Shown here in pieces: positions 1-8,698 of a stretch of 64,000 nt of DNA (position 1 is its first letter; the number at the start of each line of letters is the position of its first letter). A program made the translations under genes and the position numbers. The stretch is from assembly GCF_020905375.1 (NCBI RefSeq), contig NZ_JAJJBU010000007.1, positions 87,524 through 151,523 on the forward strand, written 5' to 3'. Below the pieces are notes generated by a model. That model did not search any database, was not told the DNA's origin, and saw only the letters and a program-made list of their open reading frames with translations. The DNA comes from Arthrobacter cryoconiti (lineage in GTDB: Bacteria > Actinomycetota > Actinomycetes > Actinomycetales > Micrococcaceae).

Positions 1-33
1 CGGCGTCGCACTTTGCTCACTAAACTAATCAGC

Positions 34-558
34 ATGAGTGAACACCATGTGAAGCGGCTGATTCTGATGCGCCATGCCAAGGCCGCGTGGCCCCTGGGCG
101 TGGAAGACTGGGACCGGCCGCTGGCCCAACGTGGCCACAACGAAGCGCCGCTGGCCGGAAAATGGCTCGTTGAGAACGCGATTGTGCCGGACTTTATTCT
201 GTGTTCCTCTGCGCTGCGCACCAGGCAAACCTGTACCTGGGTATGCCAGCAGCTCGCGGACAAGGCGCCAACTCCCAAGTTAGAAAACGGCCTGTACTCT
301 GCCGGAGCAACGCAAATGCTCTCCGTGATCAACCACGTCCCAGAAACCGTAACCACGCTGATGGTCATTAGCCATATGCCCGGGATTCAGGATCTTGGCC
401 TTCGTTTGGCGTCGCGGGAATCTGATCAGGATGCCTATATGTCCCTAGCCAATGATTACCCCACCAGCGCTCTGACGGTCCTTGAATACTTAGGTGACTG
501 GGCCACATTGGACGGCCAAGATGCCCGGGTCACCCATTTCATGGTGCCCCGAGCGTAG
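34..558 (+). CDS. SixA-like histidine phosphatase
   Basis: Small histidine-phosphatase-superfamily protein of 174 residues. The RHAKA motif at residues 13-17 carries the phosphate-accepting His of this superfamily, and SHMPGIQDL further on supplies the second conserved His. Length and motif order fit SixA-type phosphohistidine phosphatases, which remove phosphate from His residues in phosphorelay proteins; the actual substrate here is unknown. I chose the ATG at 34 rather than an upstream in-frame TTG at 13 because a TAAACT hexamer lies 7 bases before it, as expected for a leaderless mRNA. It converges on the YhgE-type gene. Confidence 0.85.
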   Translation: MSEHHVKRLILMRHAKAAWPLGVEDWDRPLAQRGHNEAPLAGKWLVENAIVPDFILCSSALRTRQTCTWVCQQLADKAPTPKLENGLYSAGATQMLSVINHVPETVTTLMVISHMPGIQDLGLRLASRESDQDAYMSLANDYPTSALTVLEYLGDWATLDGQDARVTHFMVPRA

Positions 559-577
559 CTGCGGAAATGGGGTCCGG

Positions 578-2614
578 CTACACGGCTATCTCCGGCATGA
601 GGGTCTTGAGCGTCCACGTTTTGTTCTTGCGCACCGCTGCCCACGCGAAGAGTAATCCTAGAACTGTGTAGCCCAGCAGACCCAACACGATGGGAAACAG
701 CGGCGCCAGATCTGCGCCGTAAATCAAGTGACGCATGCCTTCCACCACGTGCCCCATAGGCAAAATCTGATGCATCACATGCAAGGGCTCAGGTGTAGTC
801 TGCCACGGGAAGGTGCCTCCGGAGGACACCAACTGCAGAACCAGAAGGATCAAAACCACAAACTTCCCCGGCGTGCCCATCAATGCCACGATGCCCTGAA
901 TCAGTGCCGTAAACGCCATGGAGGCCAGCAGTAACAGTCCCAAGGTTAGCCACGGATAAGTAGGGGACAGCCCAAGCCCCAGCACCACCACGGCGTAAAG
1001 TAACAGCGCCTGAGCCGTGGATACAGCGGCGAACGGTATCCAACCGCCCAAGGCGATCTTCCACGAGGGCGCGTTGGAAGCCAGGGCACGCAGGGTCAGC
1101 GGACGCATGGCCTGAACCAGCATGAACGCGCCGATCCACAGGGCCAGCACCAAGAAGAAGGGCGCCAGTCCAGAGCCGTAATTGGCGGCCTTCGCTTGAG
1201 AGAGCGAATCGACTCGGATGGGGTCCGCGATGACACCCGCAGCATTTTGCTTACTCTTGTCACTGGGATTGGGCACCGAACCGGCCCCATTTTGAAGCTG
1301 GGTGGAGAGCTCGGTGGCACCGGTGGAAAGCTTGGCAGCACCGTCGTTGAGGTCACCGGCACCGGAATTGAGTTTCTTGGCGCCAGCGGCCAATTCATTA
1401 GCCCCATCCAGCGCGGAACCCTGACCAATGGACAAGGTGGAGGCTCCTGTGGAAAGTTGCCCCGCACCGTCATGCGCCTGGGAGATCGCGGAAGTCAGCG
1501 TGGGAGTTGCACCAGCGAGTTTTGCGGCACCCGCCGCGACTGCTTGTGAGCCGTCAGCGAGTTTTTGAATGTCACCGGCGTCTACCGTGAGCTTGTTCTT
1601 TAGATCAGTGACAGCAGGACTGGCCGCCGCACCTGCCAACGAGGACTTGATCTGATCCGCCTGTGCTGAGGTGATAGTCCCGGCGACGACCAAGGAATCG
1701 AGCCTGTCCGTGATAGCGGAGGTGACGACGCCGTCTAGCTCACCGGCGGTGCCAACAGCACTTTGGACTTTGCTGTTGAGGGTGGCGTTGCCTGCGGAAA
1801 CGGCGGCGGCGCCGTCGGAAAGCGTCTTGGTATCCGCCGGCAGTGTTGTCGTTTGGCTTTGAAGCTGCGCCAGGCCCGAATTCAGTGCTGCCGACCCGGC
1901 AACCAGCTGGTTGGTGCCTGCCAGAAGTTTTACTTGTCCAGCAGCAAGTGCGTCCGCTCCTTTCAGCAGATCCGCGGTGCCATCCTTCAAGGTCTGAGTG
2001 CCTGACCCCAAACTTGTTGCGCCAGTGGCCAGCTGTTTTGCGCCGTCCGCGGCCTTTACCAACTGGGCATGGATTGTTCCGTAGCCAGTCAGCAGTGCGT
2101 TAGCGCTTTGCTCGCCCACCTGTTGGGCCACGGAGGCATGGACCTGTGTTGTCACCTTGTCCACGATCGAGGTCAGCAAATAGTTGTTGGCGTCATTGGT
2201 GGTCACACTCATCATTGCCTGAGTGGCTGAGTCAAAGTTTTCCGGTGAGGCCAAATTGGCGGAAAAGTCCTTAGGGAGTGTCAACGCAAAGGCGAAGTCG
2301 CCGCTCTTGACTCCCGCGTTGGCTTGCTCTGGGGTATCCACCAGCTGCCAGTCGAACTTCTTCCCCTCGACCAAATTTGTGGCGACATCGCGGCCTACGT
2401 GGAGCGCCTTGCCGTCCTTGGTTACAGCGCCGGTGTCTTGGACCACCACTGCCGCTTTGAGCTGGCTGAGGTTGGCATAGGGATCCCAGTTGGCATAGAG
2501 GTAAACGGCGCCGTAGAGCAGTGGCACCATGACCAAGGCAACGATCGTCAGTTTCGGCAGCATCCCGCCAGTCATACGTTTAAGTTCGGACAACGCCAAA
2601 CGGAAAACTGTCAT
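578..2614 (-). CDS. YhgE/Pip family membrane protein
   Basis: 678-residue membrane protein. One hydrophobic segment lies near residues 20-40, then a long extracytoplasmic region rich in repeated GA-x-x-L-x-x-G units (roughly 190-450), then a C-terminal block of four to five membrane spans resembling ABC-2 permeases. This is the YhgE/Pip (phage infection protein) layout. Members are linked to phage adsorption, type VII-like secretion or export, but the role is not settled. Its ATG overlaps the stop of the upstream ATPase-like gene by 4 bases, so the two are co-translated and probably one complex. Confidence 0.85.
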   Translation of the reverse strand: MTVFRLALSELKRMTGGMLPKLTIVALVMVPLLYGAVYLYANWDPYANLSQLKAAVVVQDTGAVTKDGKALHVGRDVATNLVEGKKFDWQLVDTPEQANAGVKSGDFAFALTLPKDFSANLASPENFDSATQAMMSVTTNDANNYLLTSIVDKVTTQVHASVAQQVGEQSANALLTGYGTIHAQLVKAADGAKQLATGATSLGSGTQTLKDGTADLLKGADALAAGQVKLLAGTNQLVAGSAALNSGLAQLQSQTTTLPADTKTLSDGAAAVSAGNATLNSKVQSAVGTAGELDGVVTSAITDRLDSLVVAGTITSAQADQIKSSLAGAAASPAVTDLKNKLTVDAGDIQKLADGSQAVAAGAAKLAGATPTLTSAISQAHDGAGQLSTGASTLSIGQGSALDGANELAAGAKKLNSGAGDLNDGAAKLSTGATELSTQLQNGAGSVPNPSDKSKQNAAGVIADPIRVDSLSQAKAANYGSGLAPFFLVLALWIGAFMLVQAMRPLTLRALASNAPSWKIALGGWIPFAAVSTAQALLLYAVVVLGLGLSPTYPWLTLGLLLLASMAFTALIQGIVALMGTPGKFVVLILLVLQLVSSGGTFPWQTTPEPLHVMHQILPMGHVVEGMRHLIYGADLAPLFPIVLGLLGYTVLGLLFAWAAVRKNKTWTLKTLMPEIAV

Positions 2615-3519
2615 TTGTCGCCACCTTCTTCCCCAGTAATTTCAGTCTCGGATGCTGTTTCTGGTGCTGGATCCAGCTGTGGTTCGGGGGCTGCGTTCGG
2701 GTAAGGGTCCGGCTTTGGGGTTAGCTCGGGTTCAGCTTCACCTTTTGGTCCAGTTGCAGCTTCAGTTTCATCTTCCGGTCCGACGTCGGCCAGTTCTGGC
2801 TCTAACGGTGCCGATTCTGCTGCTTCGCCTTCGGAAGGCTCAGATTCAAGGTGGTGCTGCTCAGGCTCGTCTCCTGCGAGGAAAGCTGGGCCGTTCCAAC
2901 CGTCTGGAATCCGTCCTACCACCACAACCACCACCAATTGCCGTGCTGGCGTGTCGGCCGGAGAGTCAGTCACTTGTCCGATTTTCCCAGCAGCGGTGTG
3001 TTCCAAAAGCGTGAGCCAGCCGGAAGGGTCTGCCGTATGACGGTCCGGTGAGTCAACCACTACTAGTTCCACGAACTGGTCGGCGAGTGCCAGCTCGAGT
3101 TGGAGGTGCAGCAGCCGTTCGGGTTCAAGTTCTTCAACCCATTTATCCAGAACGTCGCGGAATCCGTGGTTGACCAGCCAAGCGGTGGGACGGGTACGGT
3201 CGCGAAACTTCAAGGGAACCAGTGCTAAGTCTTCTGAAACCAGGGAGCGGACTGTGAGGTGGTGTTCTGGGGCGTTGACCTCGGGTGAGTCCACAATAAC
3301 GCTACGGTGGCGAAGGGCAGCCAGCGATTCGGAATGTCCAAGGGCCACGGTGCCGGAGGAGGGCTTCATTCGGCCAGTCAAGGCCAAAGCCAGGGCCGTT
3401 CGGCGTTCCTGCCCATCGGCCTGGACCAGTGTTACTTCCCCGCGGCTAGCTTCCAAGGTGGTGGACGGGAGAAGCGTGTGCCGGCGTCCCTCAATGTGTA
3501 ACTCGTTTGCGGTGAGCAA
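2611..3519 (-). CDS. Degenerate ABC-type ATPase-like partner of YhgE protein
   Basis: About 302 residues. The first 170 follow the layout of an ABC ATPase (short strands, a P-loop position, a later strand VELVVVDSPDRH at the Walker B position). The Walker A site reads QADGQERRTAL and lacks the GxxGxGK[ST] residues, and no LSGGQ signature is seen, so nucleotide hydrolysis is unlikely. The C-terminal third is acidic and proline-rich and probably disordered. I chose a TTG start at 3519 because AGGAG sits 8 bases upstream; the longest ORF would begin at a TTG at 3585 without a ribosome site. It is translationally coupled to the YhgE/Pip gene. Confidence 0.6.
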   Translation of the reverse strand: MLTANELHIEGRRHTLLPSTTLEASRGEVTLVQADGQERRTALALALTGRMKPSSGTVALGHSESLAALRHRSVIVDSPEVNAPEHHLTVRSLVSEDLALVPLKFRDRTRPTAWLVNHGFRDVLDKWVEELEPERLLHLQLELALADQFVELVVVDSPDRHTADPSGWLTLLEHTAAGKIGQVTDSPADTPARQLVVVVVVGRIPDGWNGPAFLAGDEPEQHHLESEPSEGEAAESAPLEPELADVGPEDETEAATGPKGEAEPELTPKPDPYPNAAPEPQLDPAPETASETEITGEEGGDK

Positions 3520-3748
3520 AATGGAAGCTCCTATAGGCCGTGGGATGAGCTGGACCAAAGTACCAGAACTGACCGGTCGGTGCAAAGCGGTGTGATCTGG
3601 CCTAATAGCCAGCTTTCCATATGTGCTGCGCTGGCGTGCGTGGGACGCGGGTTTTCGTTGGACGGGTGTGGATTATGCCTGCAGGACGGCCTTGAACCAG
3701 CCGGTGGTTTGGAGACTGCTGCGGCGCTACGTCAAACCCCGCCCACCG

Positions 3749-3824
3749 CCCAACTGGCCCGCAATTGTTGTCGAAAATCGGTCGAAAACGACGATTTTCC
3801 GACAACAATTGCGGGCCAGTTGGG
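3749..3824. repeat. Long intergenic inverted repeat
   Basis: Two arms of about 32 bases (3749-3780 and 3792-3824) are complementary except for one extra C, with an 11-base loop. It lies between the divergent ATPase-like gene and the GntR gene, so it cannot be a simple 3' terminator for either. Large cruciform-forming elements like this can be mobile REP/MITE-type sequences. Confidence 0.85.
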
Positions 3825-3976
3825 GAGAATTGATCCGTCACTAAGGGTGGAGGTCATCCGACATCCGATATTCTATGGTCAACGTCACGCGGGTGAGTTC
3901 AGTGAAGCACCAGAGGCCTTCTCACCCGAGGAATAGTTGTCGGCATTGGCCCACGCACGCGTCACAAGGAGAAGAG

Positions 3977-4708
3977 TTGTCCACTTCGACAGGAGCCCCA
4001 AAAGCCCGGTTTAGTGCCCAAGTGCGCCTTCGTGCGCTGCAGGCAGACATCATGGAACTCATTTTGGATCGTGATTTGGACGCCGGCGACCCGTTGCCGA
4101 CGGAGAGTGAGCTCTCCGAGGTGCTGGGGGTAGGGCGGAACACGCTGCGCGAATCCCTGAAAGTGCTTCAAGCGTTGGGTGTCGTGGAGATCCGGCATGG
4201 TTTTGGCATGTTCGTTGCGCCGAGTAATTTCGATGCGCTGGCAGACGCTCTCACGTTCCGTGGCCGTTTGTCGCTGCGGCATGAGGGGCTGGAAGCGCTA
4301 CAGCTGGTGGATATTCGCCAGGCGTTGGAGGCCGGTCTGATTGGAAGCTCGATCTCCCACGTCACGCCCGGGCACCTGAAGCTTATTGAGGGGTCGGTTG
4401 AACGCATGGAGACACTGGCGTCCCAGGGAGAGCTCTTTCCCGACGCCGACGCCGAATTCCACCGGCTTCTCTTTGAGCCCCTTGGCAACGATCTGCTGAT
4501 GAATCTTATGAACGTGTTTTGGCAGGTCTACCGCAAAATTCATCTGGAGATCGGCGTGGACAGCGCTGATCTTTTAGACACCGCTGCGCAGCACCGCGCA
4601 ATACTAGATGCGGTCACTGCCGGAGACGCCATCCGAGCCTCGAAACTGCTCAGTGGTCATTTTGACGGAATCCGAGCGAAGATCCAGCTGTTCGTCGATA
4701 CCGTTTAG
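3977..4708 (+). CDS. GntR-family regulator, FadR/FCD subgroup
   Basis: 243-residue DNA-binding regulator. An N-terminal winged helix (about 15-80, with LPTESELSEVLGVGRNTLRE as recognition region) is followed by an all-helical FCD ligand domain (about 95-215) with scattered His/Asp residues typical of metal and carboxylate binding. Such proteins usually sense small organic acids. I chose the TTG at 3977 because AAGGAG lies 5 bases upstream; the longer ORF from 3875 has no ribosome site and an un-conserved-looking 34-residue lead. The next 1.3 kb has no intact gene, so its target cannot be read from context. Confidence 0.8.
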   Translation: MSTSTGAPKARFSAQVRLRALQADIMELILDRDLDAGDPLPTESELSEVLGVGRNTLRESLKVLQALGVVEIRHGFGMFVAPSNFDALADALTFRGRLSLRHEGLEALQLVDIRQALEAGLIGSSISHVTPGHLKLIEGSVERMETLASQGELFPDADAEFHRLLFEPLGNDLLMNLMNVFWQVYRKIHLEIGVDSADLLDTAAQHRAILDAVTAGDAIRASKLLSGHFDGIRAKIQLFVDTV

Positions 4709-5099
4709 GGTGTCTGTGCTGCGCTTATAACAAACTCCCCGCAGGGAACTGACCCGCAGTTGCTTTGGGGCCAGCGCGGAAACTTGGGGATCATTGAGGC
4801 GAAAATCGCGCGGCTCAGGCGCGCGATCGAGTCCGGGTGAGTACTTATCTAGCTGCTTAACATCAGCGTCGTTAAATTGCGTGGTTGCTCATGCCAATAC
4901 CTAGTGGAAAAGGGTACCTGGGCAAGGGTTCCTAAATAGGGCAACAACTTAGCTTTCCGGAAGTATTCTGTTGCTGGTGGACGCCCCAGACGTCGAAGGA
5001 GACGGAGCCCGTCGAGTCAGACGCTGCGCTACACTCTTTTCGGCGTTCTCCGTCTGATTCAACGCAAAAAGTGTGCTTTGCGTCCGTCCCGGAGCCTTG
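4709..5099. other. Gap with no supportable gene
   Basis: Between the GntR stop and the recognisable end of the transposase remnant. A short open stretch ending at the TGA near 4838 could be a gene tail but nothing identifiable is encoded. The sequence probably belongs to the same decayed insertion as the transposase remnant. Confidence 0.4.
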
Positions 5100-5819
5100 G
5101 GATATTACCTAGATGGCTGCGAGTACGCCGCCGGTGTTGTGGGTAAGGCTGGTTCGGTAACGGTGCTGAAACGGTAATTGGACGCCGACCTGGCAGATAT
5201 GCACCTGTTATCTGCTCCACGAACGGGTTGTCGTTGGAGCGGTGGGGCGGGATCTGGTCATGCGAACGTTCTGGACGTCGCACCAAACAGTGATCGCCGC
5301 GTCGGGAAACTCTGGCAGATGGAGTGCGGGTAATAGTTCTGAATTTCAGCCATCGCGGCTGCCACTGGTTCGGAGGCGGTCTTCTTGATCGACCGATTCA
5401 CCGTCCAGCTGGTAGAGGCATCCGTGATGGTGAGTGAGAACGCATTCTCACACTAGGCACTGTTGCCGCAGTTCGCGAGCATATTGATGGGGATCGGGTA
5501 CCAGTCCAGTCGATCGTGTTCGCTAGTGGGGCTGTCCTGGCCGGGACCGGTATTTCCTGCGCGGTTGCCCAGCGATCACACAGGCCTGGTGCAATACCAT
5601 TAGAGCGTCGTAGCTGTAGCTACGTTTACGGCGCGTTCGCTCCGCTCCCGCAGCCGGCCGGCGCCGCTGTCGGGCGTTGAAGAGTTGACGACGGGCATCT
5701 ATTTGTCCGGACCACCTGAACTCGACGACTAACCGACCAAGGATCTCGCCCTAGGTCTTCTTCGACGCCCGAGAATACTCCCCGGCTTCCTTCTTGGTGA
5801 TTTCCCTGCGCGCAGACAA
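5100..5819 (-). pseudogene. Decayed DDE integrase-core transposase
   Basis: Read on the minus strand, pieces of one transposase appear in order but in shifting frames. At 5819-5526 there is a near-intact N-terminal part with EITKKEAGEYSRASKKT, a Trp-Ser/Asp-Ala-Arg-Arg stretch and RKRSYSYDAL, broken by TAG at 5751-5753 and ended by TAG at 5523-5525. At about 5435-5330 comes LTDASTSWTVNRSIKKTA-like sequence (first catalytic Asp region). At about 5265-5215 TRSRP and SNDNPFVEQ occur in two frames, and at about 5180-5135 a YRFSTVTEPAL-like piece. These match, from memory, the integrase-core transposases common in Arthrobacter-like genomes. No terminal inverted repeats were found. It is clearly non-functional. 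Confidence 0.7.
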
Positions 5820-6054
5820 TGACAACCCCATACATCCCACCAGCCCACCCAAACATTCGCCAGAAACTTCGGGAGCATTTCCCAAATGAGGCACGCCCCC
5901 GTTTCGCGAGCACTTTAGTTGAGTCTCGTCGAACAGTTGACTTCAATGAGACTCTGAGTAGCATCTTAAACACGTTGGGTGCGGGTTCCGGCTACTGGGG
6001 GTACACCGCACTGGCGATTCTAAGAACGACGTCGTCTCTACGAAGAGGTCTCTC

Positions 6055-6696
6055 ATGAACGCTTCAACAGCTCCGTCCACCCGGAAAATCCGTGCTCGAA
6101 AGATTGCTGCTTTCGGCGCCGCTCCGGTGGCCATTCTTCTTGCCGGTGGGATGGTTTGGCAGGCATCATATGCGGCGTTTTCTGCGACGACGCGAAACTC
6201 CGGTAGTTCTTGGAGCTCTGGTCAGGTCTCCTTGACTGACGATGACACCGGACGGGCTGCATTTACGGTGAACAACTTGGTACCGAATCAGACGGGTCAA
6301 AAATGCATCGTGGTGACCTCGAATTCTTCGGTCGCTGGTGAAGTGCGAACCTATATCCAAAACCTTGCCAAGTCTCCCCAAGGACTTGATGATCATCTAA
6401 AGATGACGATGGAGTTGGGGACTGGCGGTACGTTCAATGACTGCACCGGGTTCACTCCGACGTCGGCCCCGATCGTAGCGCAACCGCTGTCTACCCTGGC
6501 AACTGCTAATGGAGACTTCGCCCATGGCGGGACGTCGTGGCAGACTGCCGGAACACCTGGGGAATCAAAGTCTTACCGAGCGACCTGGACCTTCGACACT
6601 ACGACCATGACTCAGTCGGAGATTGATGCGCTGCAAGGTGCCCAAACTAGTGTGGACTTGGTTTGGGAACTTCAAAGCAACGCCCCTACGCCGTAA
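6055..6696 (+). CDS. SipW-type (alternate signal peptide) secreted protein
   Basis: 213-residue exported protein. Residues 10-16 are basic (RKIRARK), 17-38 hydrophobic, and the processing region around residues 39-46 reads YAAFSATT, followed by RNSGSSWSSGQ and a DDD-containing strand. This N-terminus resembles the alternate-type signal peptides of TasA/CalY-like proteins, which are cut by SipW-type signal peptidases rather than the general one. The rest (about 60-213) looks beta-rich, with two Cys, and I do not recognise its function. It lies 10 bases upstream of a SipW-like peptidase gene, which fits an enzyme-substrate pair. A weak purine-rich ribosome site precedes the ATG. Confidence 0.75.
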   Translation: MNASTAPSTRKIRARKIAAFGAAPVAILLAGGMVWQASYAAFSATTRNSGSSWSSGQVSLTDDDTGRAAFTVNNLVPNQTGQKCIVVTSNSSVAGEVRTYIQNLAKSPQGLDDHLKMTMELGTGGTFNDCTGFTPTSAPIVAQPLSTLATANGDFAHGGTSWQTAGTPGESKSYRATWTFDTTTMTQSEIDALQGAQTSVDLVWELQSNAPTP

Positions 6697-6706
6697 CTTC
6701 TAGCTC

Positions 6707-8110
6707 ATGAGTCCAACTGAGGACACTGAGGACACTGAGGCAAACGAGGACATTGAGGTACATGGGGTCGCTGAGGCGCCGTCGCGTGTTCGGGTCCGAC
6801 GCAGCACGTTCCGTCAGGGATGGACGTGGCTGGCGCTTGTCACCAGCGCCAGAATCTATCTGTTTCTTCTCCTAACACTTGCCGCGTTTGCTTTAGTGCC
6901 AGCACTCTTCGGCATGAATGCGTCTGTGGTCCAAAGTGGGTCCATGCGGCCCCATATTCGGCCAGGAGACGTGGTTCTTACCACTGCCCTGCCCCAGGGT
7001 TCCCCGGTTTCTCTGGGGCGAGTGGTCCAGTTCCGCAGTCCACCAGAGGCGGAAGTTGACGGTATCGCGAAGCTTCGGCTGCATCGCGTGGTCGCAGCGG
7101 GAGATGATGGCACTTTCGTCACCGCCGGAGACGCAAATGAGTCCGTGGACAGCGTGCCGTTGAACAGAGCGCAAATCACTGGTGAGGCACGGGTGCTCGT
7201 CCCTTTCGTGGGGTTACCGGGGTACTGGATGGGCATTGGGAAGTATTTACCGCTGTTCCTCTGGGCTCTGTTCACGCTGGGAGCGTTATGTGCGATGATA
7301 TTCGACGAACCCGCAGAGCCCCCAGAGCGCCCCGGACCGAGAAACAGTTCACGGGTTTCCACGCGTCGTGCGTTCTTTGCGCTTACGGGTGCTGGCGCAC
7401 TTGCTGCGGTTCTTGCGATCTCACGTCCTAGCACCGTTGCCGCGTTCACAACGCGGACATCGAATGTAGCGAGTAGTTGGAAAATAGCCGCACAGGCTCC
7501 ATTGTCGTTGGGACGTGCGGCAGGATACGCGTTGTTGGCCTCTACAAGAATTAGTAATACCGGCTTTTTTGGCGGTGGAACGGATATTGGCGGCAGTATT
7601 GGAACAAGTCCTGGCACGACCATCACAGGTTTCTATTTCTGGAATGTGTCTGGAAGTGAAGATACTGACACGGCGAGTGCGCGAAACGCTCAGACTGATG
7701 CGGCGACTCTCTATGCGGCCGCAGGCTCACGGCCCACTGGGACGACAAGGTCCCAGACACTGAATGGAACTATCACCCCTGGTGTCTATGCATCCTCGAG
7801 TGGTGGCTTTACGGTTCCCGGCACTCTTACGCTTGATGCTCGAGGTGACCCTAGCGCTGTCTTCATTTTCAAGGCCAATTCCTTCACCGCTGCCGCCAAT
7901 AGCACCGTGAGGCTTATTAACCGGGCGTCGGCAAAAAATATCTACTGGCGGATCGCCGGTGCCGTCACCTTCAGCAGCTACAGCACCAGCGTGGGTCACT
8001 ATATTGCCACAGGAAACATCGCATTTCAGAGCAATAGCAGCCTTGCCGGACACGCACTCTCTTTGTCTGGTTCCATCAGCACGGTATCCACATCTGTCAC
8101 CATCCCTTAG
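6707..8110 (+). CDS. SipW-like signal peptidase fused to ice-binding (DUF3494) domain
   Basis: 467-residue membrane protein with three parts. Residues about 40-200 are a SipW/ER-type signal peptidase I: a membrane span (42-66), the nucleophile Ser79 in QSGSMRP, His126 in RLHRVVA where bacterial LepB has Lys, and the GDANESVD aspartate region (141-149); a second span is at 181-199. Residues 216-262 form an internal signal-like segment (basic STRR, hydrophobic 222-246, then AAFTTRTSNVASSW), resembling the upstream protein's processing region. Residues about 266-467 match DUF3494 ice-binding domains (LGRAAGYALLAS, IGGSIGTSPGTTITGF, GVYASSSGGF, LDARGDPSAVFIFKA). Repeated GAGGACACT units encode the acidic N-terminus. 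The reading frame is continuous. No ribosome site is visible, so translation is probably coupled to the gene before. Confidence 0.8.
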   Translation: MSPTEDTEDTEANEDIEVHGVAEAPSRVRVRRSTFRQGWTWLALVTSARIYLFLLLTLAAFALVPALFGMNASVVQSGSMRPHIRPGDVVLTTALPQGSPVSLGRVVQFRSPPEAEVDGIAKLRLHRVVAAGDDGTFVTAGDANESVDSVPLNRAQITGEARVLVPFVGLPGYWMGIGKYLPLFLWALFTLGALCAMIFDEPAEPPERPGPRNSSRVSTRRAFFALTGAGALAAVLAISRPSTVAAFTTRTSNVASSWKIAAQAPLSLGRAAGYALLASTRISNTGFFGGGTDIGGSIGTSPGTTITGFYFWNVSGSEDTDTASARNAQTDAATLYAAAGSRPTGTTRSQTLNGTITPGVYASSSGGFTVPGTLTLDARGDPSAVFIFKANSFTAAANSTVRLINRASAKNIYWRIAGAVTFSSYSTSVGHYIATGNIAFQSNSSLAGHALSLSGSISTVSTSVTIP

Positions 8111-8284
8111 GTTAGCCGGATCTGATGGTTCTATGAGCAAGCCAGAACCAGCCCTCGGTTCGTATTGGGGGACCGGTTCACGATGGGTGCCGGCCGGTTC
8201 AGTTCGTTATGAACATCATGCGTACGACGCCGGGACTTACCTGCAGCTAACCGCTAACCCTGGTATTGCGGTTATGGCAGAACC

Positions 8285-8318
8285 AAAGAGTCCCAAGCCG
8301 AAGCTTGGGACTCTTTGT
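8285..8318. terminator. Rho-independent terminator hairpin
   Basis: AAAGAGTCCCAAGC and its complement flank a CGAA loop, with A- and T-rich edges on both sides. It can end tRNA-Arg (minus strand) and transcription coming from the peptidase fusion gene (plus strand). Confidence 0.8.
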
Positions 8319-8325
8319 TATAAAG

Positions 8326-8398
8326 TGCGCGCGAAGGGATTCGAACCCCCAACCTTCTGATCCGTAGTCAGATGCTCTATCCGTTGAGCTACGCACGC
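8326..8398 (-). tRNA. tRNA-Arg (anticodon ACG)
   Basis: 73 bases on the minus strand fold as a cloverleaf: acceptor GCGTGCG with its partner CGCGCGC, D-arm with AGCTCAACGGATAGAGC, anticodon loop CTACGGA and T-loop GTTCGAATC. CCA is not encoded. Confidence 0.95.
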
Positions 8399-8515
8399 AT
8401 ATTTTGTTATCAGCAAGAGTTAGACAAAAGTTTTTGTTTCCGCCTCTCGGGCCGTGAACAACTCTAACCCGTCAGTGCCGATGTGTACAAATCGACCGAG
8501 CGGTGTTCCTAGACA

Positions 8516-8544
8516 CTAGACCGGTCTAGGTGATCTACATCACA
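8516..8544. promoter_or_regulatory. Adjacent operator palindromes upstream of pckG (one CRP/GlxR-like)
   Basis: The perfect 14-base palindrome CTAGACCGGTCTAG (8516-8529) abuts GGTGATCTACATCACA (8529-8544). The second matches the TGTGANNTANNTCACA consensus of CRP/GlxR regulators at all defined positions but the first. Both lie about 150-180 bases before the pckG start, in the only sizeable gap upstream of it. Confidence 0.55.
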
Positions 8545-8698
8545 AATCTTTGTTGCGAGAATAGGCAAAAACCGCGTGATCTAGGCCTTCTTGTCAGGGC
8601 AGGCGGGCGGACGTCCCATGTCCCTAATCCACGTTAGCGCTTTGGCGGGCCATAGATTTAGAACACACCAACTGACTGACCCAATGAAGGGATACATG

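Noticed and set aside
3341..4000. CRISPR or phage signals around the long hairpin
   Set aside because: No regularly spaced direct repeats are present; the structure is one inverted repeat.
6856..7626. 256-residue minus-strand frame inside the peptidase fusion
   Set aside because: It lies wholly opposite a well-supported gene and its composition is that of a reverse frame.
8134..8360. Open frame reading through the terminator and tRNA-Arg
   Set aside because: It overlaps a tRNA and a hairpin and has no family match.
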